NCBI RefSeq assembly: GCF_040183065.1
Contig: NC_091124.1
Location: forward strand, 91,349,001 to 91,413,000
DNA length: 64,000 nt
Reading direction: 5' to 3'
Source of the DNA: Periplaneta americana
Taxonomy: Eukaryota; Arthropoda; Insecta; Blattodea; Blattidae
The notes beneath the pieces are model-generated. The model had not been told where the DNA came from, searched no databases, and worked only from the letters and a program-made list of their open reading frames with translations. Positions 59,401 to 64,000 of the stretch are shown one piece after another; positions within the stretch are counted from its first letter, which is position 1, and the number at the start of each line of letters is the position of its first letter. Both the position numbers and the translations under genes were made by a program.

Positions 59401-62008
59401 GTATTTATTTATTTAACCTGGTAGAGATAAGGCCGCCAGGCCTTCTCTGCCCCTCTACCAGAGGATTACAACTATAACATGAACAATAAGATTACAATTA
59501 ATATTAAATTTACAATTACAATTACAATAAAAATTAAAGTACGACAAGAATACCTGATTAATGAAAGCTAGACATTTTATCATAGAAATTAAGAACAAAG
59601 AATATTTTTGAATTTACTAAATTACAAATTAAACCTACAATAACAAAATTCTATAGTGATGAAATTACCGGATATTGAAATATTTTGTGATAGATTAAGA
59701 GAACTATTTACAAGAAACCATGTCTGAACGAGTCTCAATTACTGACCAAGTGCCTAGTAAGTTTGCATTTGAATTCAATTTTATTTCGACAGTCCCTGAT
59801 GCCAGCAGGTAACGAATTCCAGAGTCTTGGCAGGGCTATTGTGAAAGAGGATGAGTATGAGGAGGTTCGATGGGATGGTATTGTTAGTATTGTTTCATGG
59901 CGAGAGCGTGTGTTCAGATTGTGGTGGGAAGAAAGGTAAGTGAAGCGAGACGACAGGTACGAAGGAATAGAAGAGTTCAAGATTTCGAAGAGAAGGAGAA
60001 GTGAATGTAAATTTCTTTTCTTATCTAGTTTAAGCCAACCTATTGCTTCCAGGGATGGGGTAATGTGATCATATTTACGAACATTGCTTACAAAACGTAC
60101 ACACAAATTATGAGCACGTTGAAGTTTCGTTTTGTAGATGGGAGGATAATATTAAAATGGATTTGAGGGAGGTGGGGTATGATGATAGAGACTGGATTAC
60201 TCTTGCACAGGATAGGGACTGCTGGCGGGCTTATGTGAGGGCGGCAATGAACCTTCGGGTTCCTTAAAAGCCATTTGTAAGTAAGTAAGCAAAGCAGATA
60301 CACCTTGCAACACCTCATTAGTGAACATGACTTGAATGAAGGATTAGATTTTGCTCAAAAATAATTTTGCTAATTTAGCCGGACAAACTGAACTACAGAT
60401 TCATGCTCAGATGCATGAGGCTCATATTTGTAATTATGACTAAATACTGCGTCATTTATTAATTCAATGGGATTTGGAAATACAAAAGGACAGACACAAC
60501 AAATCAGCATCTCATTAGAACCCCTCAATGAACACTTCGCTACTCCGCTAACTAACAGTATGACCATACCATACAGCAACAGACAATGGCAGAACCTCAG
60601 GTAGTTGACCCATTCAGAGACAGATTTTACTTTTCATATGTTACACCTATTGACGTCAAGAAAGCTCTTAAATGCAACAAATCCAAAGCAACAGGTTCAG
60701 ACGACATTAGTACAGCAAGGATAAACAAACTTATTGACGTAATCTTACCAACACTGACACACATTTTCAACGCTTTGCTGACGACATCCATTTTTCCTAA
60801 AGCTTGGAAATATGCCTTTGTGCACCCTATATCCAAAGTTAAAATGCCTACTACCCCCAACGACTATCGACCTATTAGCATTCTACCTGCATTGTCGAAG
60901 GCGTTAGAGAGACTAGTACACAGACAACACACTGACCTGACTACCTAAACAGATATGAACTCCTGGACATATATGTCAGGTTTTCGGACTCTACACAGTA
61001 CAGCGAAACAAAGTAAAATTATGATAGTGGGCACAATAAACTGAAGTGTAACCAGGGCTACATAGTGAGTGGGCTCTCAAAATTAGACAAAAATGAAATA
61101 ACATAATACGAGTATTAGGAATTTCAGTTAATAAGAAATTACACATTTTTCCCCACTTCTCAACATTGGTTACTTTGACCTCACTTTGACCCTGTAGAAG
61201 TACACACCAAAGTGATGCATTACTTTTCCATTATAGAAGTTGTCTGCAGTGCATGTGGAAGGGGATTTATGTTACACCAATATAAAAATAATAATTAAGA
61301 AAGAGAAGCTGGGATGCTGCCAGGCGAAATAGGATTACCCCTTGGAAACCTGCTACAAGCACCATCTTTGTCTACTATGAATTCCATTTGAACCCACAGA
61401 GATTTTAATCCAGGTCTCTGATGTGGAAAGCCAATGCTCGAAACATTTGACAAATAGTGCACCATTTTCCCCATTATATTATGTAATGCTTCTGGTCAAC
61501 TTCAGTTATTTTTCTCAAGATTCATTTTTAAAATACTGGAGTGAGAGTTAGATCTTGAAGTTGATCAAAATTGTTTCAGTCTATAGAAATGATTAAGGAA
61601 TGACTTTCTGGTACATACTGAAAACATGTGCATGATCATCTTATTAAGTAGTTTTGTTTTCAGAAAAAACATAGAGAGAAAAAAAAAATTTGGTACCTTA
61701 CAGATTATTTCAACTATGGCTTCAACGAAGAAACATGGCGTGCCTATTGTGAAAGACAAAAACGAATTCGTATCCACGAATCTGGTGTAGGGCTGGCTCA
61801 AATTGGAGGACAAGGAACTGGCAGAGGTACCATTCCAGTAGCAATTACCAATGACAACTCTAAGTACTCTGGTTTCATGGGACCTAAAAAGGCAGGACCA
61901 CCTCCAGGCCGAAAGATGGGTGGTACCATTGATGTCATAGGAGGTGGAGGTCTGGCTTCCAGAAGGAATCTAGAAAAGGGAACTCCTCCTAAAGAAAATG
62001 TAATTCAG
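48767..62008 (+). CDS. FIP1: Pre-mRNA 3'-end-processing factor FIP1 (5' part; continues past the window)
   Basis: The exons are 48767-49124 (possibly split at 48923-49009), 54994-55142, 55651-55777 and 61704-62008. All are GT/AG and in phase (ACA A|CC, AAG|CAA, ACA G|AT). The protein starts [17 protein letters not shown] (the WLYGD motif of FIP1), then an acidic stretch [20 protein letters not shown]. The Fip1 signature follows, [20 protein letters not shown] and [21 protein letters not shown], then a Gly/Pro-rich part with [11 protein letters not shown]1 is a CPSF subunit that binds U-rich RNA and tethers poly(A) polymerase during cleavage and polyadenylation in the nucleus. About 313 residues are encoded here; the Arg-rich C-terminus would lie downstream. 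Introns of 5.9 kb (1) and 5.9 kb (3) are full of transposons. Confidence 0.93.
48923..49009 (+). other. Candidate 87-nt in-frame intron inside FIP1 exon 1
   Basis: The donor GAG|GTACCT and acceptors TTGTACAG (48996-49003) and TTACAG (49004-49009) bound 81 or 87 nt. Both lengths are multiples of three with no stop codon. Removal joins ENEE to [10 protein letters not shown], restoring a uniformly acidic/Pro-rich N-terminus. Confidence 0.6.
49693..50729 (-). mobile_element. Merlin/IS1016-like transposon, 1.04 kb, internally deleted
   Basis: The ends GGATAAATCGCAATATAGCG and the complement of CATTATATTGCGATTTACCC pair over about 25 bp, with TAACAC next to both sides. The minus-strand frame 50220-49867 encodes [20 protein letters not shown], then [20 protein letters not shown] and [10 protein letters not shown], the N-terminal zinc ribbon (CxxC...C) of ISXO2/IS1595-type transposases, the domain of Merlin elements. 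The catalytic domain is absent. A (TC)n run lies at 49759-49780. Confidence 0.75.
50935..51030 (+). repeat. Short GGTTAGGTTAGG clusters
   Basis: Three near-copies of GACAGGTTAGGTTAG-TTAGGT occur in 90 bp, in a repeated context (GTATTATG...GAGGTTAGGTT). The unit contains two TTAGG motifs, the insect telomere repeat, but no true array forms. Confidence 0.6.
51725..52015 (-). pseudogene. LINE C-terminal tail (post-RNase H zinc knuckle)
   Basis: The minus strand reads [40 protein letters not shown] and [16 protein letters not shown], the C-terminal RL.TGH..L..H..R......C..C......HL..C segment of I/LOA/Jockey-type LINEs. It ends in (CAA)n at the 3' side (GTTGTTGTTGTT on plus). It lies in FIP1 intron 1. 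Confidence 0.8.
52880..54180 (-). pseudogene. Degenerate repeated arthropod ORF (probably transposon-derived)
   Basis: The best part, minus 53458-53099, reads [20 protein letters not shown], then [20 protein letters not shown], and [20 protein letters not shown] followed by [25 protein letters not shown] associate the PCHTQ.VER.VKLV...S..V.G...RD.FI pattern with a recurrent uncharacterised arthropod family that behaves like mobile-element cargo. Upstream, 54180-53460 carries a frame-broken Lys-rich N-terminal region. Function unknown. Confidence 0.5.
54630..54671. repeat. (TCA)n microsatellite
   Basis: About 40 bp of ATC/TCA repeats with one T interruption, in FIP1 intron 1. Confidence 0.9.
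54994..55142 (+). CDS. FIP1: FIP1 exon 2
   Basis: 149 nt after a TTTTATTTTCAG acceptor, encoding [20 protein letters not shown] and [17 protein letters not shown]. The donor is AAG|GTAATT. Confidence 0.93.
55369..55615 (+). repeat. tRNA-related SINE bounded by 34-bp inverted repeats
   Basis: The left arm (TTGAATAATTTCGAGGGAAA, then GTTCCGGGGC) and right arm (GCCCCGGAACAAC, then TTCGAAATTATTCAA) are complementary with few mismatches. Next to the right arm is a tRNA-like unit with an A box (GTAGCTCAGCTTGTAGAGCG) and a B box (GGTTCGAGCCC). It lies in FIP1 intron 2. Confidence 0.75.
55651..55777 (+). CDS. FIP1: FIP1 exon 3
   Basis: 127 nt encoding [20 protein letters not shown], then [18 protein letters not shown], the first half of the Fip1 motif. 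The donor is ACAG|GTTAAA. Confidence 0.93.
56434..56488. repeat. (TA)n microsatellite
   Basis: About 55 bp of TA in FIP1 intron 3, just upstream of the RTE insertion. Confidence 0.95.
56747..59398 (+). CDS. RTE-like endonuclease-reverse transcriptase (EN-RT), 883 codons open
   Basis: The apurinic-type endonuclease occupies residues about 10-200: [15 protein letters not shown], the catalytic [10 protein letters not shown] near residue 86, and the [11 protein letters not shown] block near 180. The reverse transcriptase spans about 420-720: [74 protein letters not shown] and the catalytic [10 protein letters not shown] near residue 657. The C-terminal tail [20 protein letters not shown] and [13 protein letters not shown] follows, then a premature stop created by the nested insertion. 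The absence of internal stops marks a young copy. The RTE clade is inferred from the EN type and the short-repeat tail. Confidence 0.85.
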   Translation: MNFHHCNNHQLGTGFFVHKRIKSAVKKVEFISDRLSYLVLKGRWCDIIVINAHAPTEEKDDHIKNSFYEELEHTFDQFPRYHMKILLGDFNAKVGREDIFRPTIGKESLHAISSDNGVRLVNFATSKNLIVKSTTFPHKDIHKYTWTSPDGLTHNQIDHILIDKRRHTSIVDIRTFRGADCNSDHYLVIGELRERLSVAKRVEQQVNITKFNILKLKDEEAKQNYQVEISNRFATLESSDEVEKELDVNSVWENIRDSIKIAAEQSIGYYETKKKKPWFDEDCCMVVERRKQAKLKFLQDPVEEKRDNYFNERREACRTLRNKKRGYLKEKLNEVETNSKNKNIRDLYKGIKEFKNGYQPRVNVIKDENGDLLADSPSILNRWKNYFAQLLNVHRPNRNDRDEIEIQTAEPFIPEPTLSEVEISIENLKKYKSPGIDQIPAELIQDGGSALYSEIYKLVLAIWEKEIVPEQWKESIIVPIFKKGDKTNCGNFRGISLLLTSYKILSNILLRRLTPYVDEIIGDHQCGFRHNRLTIDQIFCIRQIMEKKWEYKGTVHQLFIDFKKAYDSVKREVLYDILIEFGIPKKLVRLIKMCLSETYSRVRVGQFLSDAFPIHCGLKQGDALSPLLFNFALEYTIRKVQDNRQGLELNGLHQLLVYADDVNMLGENTQTIRENTEILLEASRAIGLEVNPEKTKYMIMSRDQNIVRNGNIKIGDLSFEEVEKFKYRGATVANINDSREEIKRRINMGNACYYSVEKLLSSSLLSKNLKVRIYKTVILPVLLYGCETWTLTLREEHRFRVFENKVLRKIFGAKRDEVTGEWRKLHNTELHALYSSPDIIRNIKSRRLRWAGHVARMGESRNAYRVLVGRPEGKRPLGRPRCI
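56754..60290 (+). mobile_element. RTE-like non-LTR retrotransposon, 5'-truncated, split near the 3' end
   Basis: The ORF runs open from 56747 to 59398 and resumes after a nested insertion at about 60131 ([20 protein letters not shown]). It ends MNLRVP-stop and a (TAAG)n tail near 60285. The 5' end is missing about the first 60-100 residues of the endonuclease, so the copy was truncated at insertion. It sits in the sense orientation in FIP1 intron 3. Confidence 0.85.
59394..60130 (-). mobile_element. LINE (CR1/Jockey-like) 3' fragment nested in the RTE
   Basis: It interrupts the RTE between CCGAGATGTA and GTAGATGGGAGG. On the minus strand, [20 protein letters not shown], then [20 protein letters not shown] and [15 protein letters not shown] are the C-terminal end of a CR1/Jockey-type reverse transcriptase. 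The 3' UTR ends with a hairpin (CAGAGAAGGCCTGGCGGCCT) and AAATAAATAAAT. The frame is intact to its stop. It is 5'-truncated, as is usual for target-primed insertion. Confidence 0.85.
60480..61010 (+). pseudogene. LINE reverse transcriptase fragment
   Basis: The plus strand reads [60 protein letters not shown] and [20 protein letters not shown], then after a frameshift [10 protein letters not shown]. These are reverse transcriptase motifs of CR1/Jockey-like LINEs. Both ends are missing; it lies in FIP1 intron 3. Confidence 0.85.
61020..61700. other. FIP1 intron 3, distal end
   Basis: No coding or repeat signal recognised up to the polypyrimidine-poor acceptor TTGGTACCTTACAG. Confidence 0.55.
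61704..62008 (+). CDS. FIP1: FIP1 exon 4
   Basis: 305 nt encoding [23 protein letters not shown], which completes the Fip1 motif, then a Gly-rich segment and [20 protein letters not shown]. The donor is ATTCAG|GTAATT. Later exons lie beyond 64000 or are not visible. Confidence 0.93.
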
Positions 62009-63375
62009 GTAATTCATAATTATTCTTATACAATTATTGTTAACCGAAAAGAAATTAATTATTTAACTAGTAGCAATTGATCAGGCAATTGCTTTATAAC
62101 TAATTTTTTTATCTAATCTGACGTGATTATGAAATCTGTAAGCCATTTCTCACCTGTTACATATCTTTATACAGCAATTTTAATCACACCAAAGAATTTA
62201 AATATGCTGAGCTAATTTTCACTCTTCCGCCATATCTGAACAACAATTTTTTTTATACTTCACTAAATTCATTTCCATTTGAAAGTAAGACCTTCTCTAA
62301 GTCTTTCTTTCAGTAATTGAAATTCTGTAGCTGTGGTACAGAGTAGCTCTGGAATATTTGAAAACTGCATTCATGGAGTCTATTGGCAATGTATTTCCTT
62401 CAACTCTTTCACTGTCAAATAGACATATGATCTACTATCCATCGACCTCAAGAGAGAAATCTGAAATCAACAAAATGCATATGTGTTGTGATGTCTCAGT
62501 TGACATCATATTTTATACTGTACCACTTATTTGTTTACTTTCACATAAAATCTATGTTAAATACACAATTATATTTTAATTTGATATATATATATATAAT
62601 TATATATACCATAAGATTACACATTCATATGCTACCACTTGGTAACCAAAACGTTCAACAGCCGTCTCTAGGATGACATCATTCAGAACGGAAGCATGTC
62701 TGTAAGGTGCCAAAGTGTTGTAGTCAAACATAAAAGTGGCAATGTAAAGTGGAGAGAAAACTATTGTTTTAATGTTTTTAATACTTTCTTTAAAATCTAC
62801 CCTTGTGCTAGATGTTGAATAAGAACACAGCATTTCTATAATATGTGACACTCAGGAAGAGTGCGTAGAATTCAGCTGAAGGTAAATCACTATAGATGGA
62901 TAGATGCCATGAACCTATCACGCAGCTTGACTGTGGAGTGATACAAACTGCATTATTTATGTGAAATTTCTTTATTGAGCTGGATGGATAATAGAAGTAT
63001 CTCTCTTTGTATTTCTTGCCTGACAGTAAGGTAGAGAGAATGGTGTCTAGAATGTATTGATAACCTAATTAAAATTTAAAATAAGCTTTTTGTATGTCAT
63101 ACCATTATGTTAATCTTACTTGATGTATAGTGGCTACTGTAGGATTCATGTATGCTGTACACTGTAGAGCATTCACTGTGGAAATTCCACACTTTAAAAA
63201 TAGTGCAATGATTTTTTTTTGCTATTACTGGATCAGTGGTAACCATGATTGTGAATTATAAGTGAATGGCAGCATTATGGTGGGGACAATGAGATTATCC
63301 CTAGAAAATATGTTTCAGTACTTATTTGCCACAAATTCCATCTAGACTCCCTAGGATTTGCACAACAACGTATAA
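62009..63375. other. FIP1 intron 4, visible part
   Basis: Small frames only. No further FIP1 exon (Arg/Asp/Glu-rich region) was recognised. Confidence 0.5.
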
Positions 63376-63379
63376 TATA

Positions 63380-63725
63380 GTATAGTAATTACAGCCAATA
63401 ACTCCAACACATTCCAATCTTCAACAGAGGAAATTCTCCACAAAATATATGATTGGTTCTCAGCCAATAAATTAGTATTAAATTGTAACAAAAGTAACAT
63501 AATCCAATTTAAATCCTGTTCAAATTCAACCTCGCAAATTTCAAGAGCAGTAATTAATAATTAGAAACAACAACAACCAAATTTCTTGGCTTACAAATCG
63601 ATAATATGTTAAATTGAAAAAAATCATATTAAAGAAATTAATCTCAAACTAAATTCAGCATGTTTTGCTATTAGATGTATGCAAGAGATAGTAAATATCA
63701 ATATCTTAAAAAACAACATACAGTG
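63380..63725 (+). pseudogene. LINE reverse transcriptase fragment (post-YADD region)
   Basis: The plus strand reads NNSNTFQSSTEEILHKIYDW and FSANKLVLNCNKSNIIQFKS, then after a frameshift TKFLGLQIDNMLNWKK and LNSACFAIR. This is the segment just after the YADD motif in CR1/R1/Jockey-type reverse transcriptases. It has several frameshifts and stops. Confidence 0.8.
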
Positions 63726-64000
63726 AAATGACAGTATAACTCGAGGGGGTACTGTAATTATTTTTGTTATAGTAAAATTTCGTTAAACCAAAAATTGATT
63801 AAATTTTCCTACAAATTGGGTCCCATATTATGAAATATCAGTTACTGTACCTGGGTTAGTTTATACCGTATATCCATATTATATTGCAACTTCAATAAGA
63901 ATCGGTACCATAGGCCTGATGATAATTATGTAGGCCTATATTCGACAACCGAATAATTATTCTCGCATATTACAATATTCGACAACTGAATAATTATTAT
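63726..64000. other. Right edge of window
   Basis: A short direct repeat, TATTCGACAACCGAATAATT and TATTCGACAACTGAATAATT (about 63941 and 63977), is the only structure seen. Confidence 0.6.

Overview
The window is AT-rich, intron-rich, transposon-packed animal DNA from a large insect genome. The splice sites, the insect-type 18S complement in one snoRNA, the tRNA-derived SINEs and the RTE family (EN-RT proteins often annotated as craniofacial development protein 2-like) fit a hemimetabolous insect. A cockroach or termite is my best guess, but that is an inference. No bacterial operon, CRISPR array or intact viral gene is visible. Three host genes can be supported. (1) The last two coding exons of a serpin lie on the + strand (9347-9488 and 14491-14627); its upstream exons are probably left of the window. 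(2) A complete RpS8 gene of six coding exons lies on the - strand (48421 down to 33200, 208 aa). (3) The 5' part of FIP1, the mRNA 3'-end-processing factor, lies on the + strand (coding exons at 48767, 54994, 55651 and 61704, running off the right edge). RpS8 and FIP1 are head to head, with start codons about 345 bp apart, so they probably share a bidirectional promoter. RpS8 introns 1, 2 and 3 each carry a well-formed C/D box snoRNA about 74-82 nt upstream of the 3' splice site. The one in intron 2 has a 14-nt antisense match to a conserved stretch of insect 18S rRNA. 

Layout. 1-9346: two hAT elements with 8-bp target duplications (145-3948 and 4427-6388), both with internally deleted transposases; the first has swallowed a Tc1/IS630-like element that itself carries a SINE. 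A 29-bp-arm hairpin (6753-6826) and a roughly 1-kb foldback (7914-8873) follow. 9347-14627: end of the serpin, whose intron holds an internally deleted RTE (5' leader joined to 3' tail), a Penelope-like GIY-YIG fragment, a LINE tail and a 486-bp hAT MITE. 14628-33125: no host exon recognised, only relics of Tc1/mariner elements (14956-15857, 17447-18901, 19749-20598, 20985-22586, about 29950-31110), a 977-bp MITE (26195-27171), LINE fragments and SINEs. 33200-48421: RpS8. Its 7.6-kb intron 4 holds a second copy of the SINE-bearing Tc1/IS630-like element, invaded by a hAT MITE that was in turn invaded by a Tigger/pogo relic. Intron 3 holds two copies of a 200-bp MITE and a PIF-like element. 48767-64000: FIP1, with a Merlin/IS1016-like element, a degenerate multi-kilobase repeat ORF, LINE tails, a SINE with inverted flanks, and a young RTE retrotransposon (883-codon open frame) whose 3' end is split by a second LINE. 

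How the parts work together: RpS8 (40S subunit) plus its intronic snoRNAs form a ribosome-biogenesis unit, in which the same transcript supplies a ribosomal protein and rRNA-modification guides. FIP1 acts in cleavage/polyadenylation. The serpin lacks an inhibitory hinge and is predicted to be a non-inhibitory serpin. The rest is transposon palaeontology; the nesting order of the elements can be read directly from the sequence.
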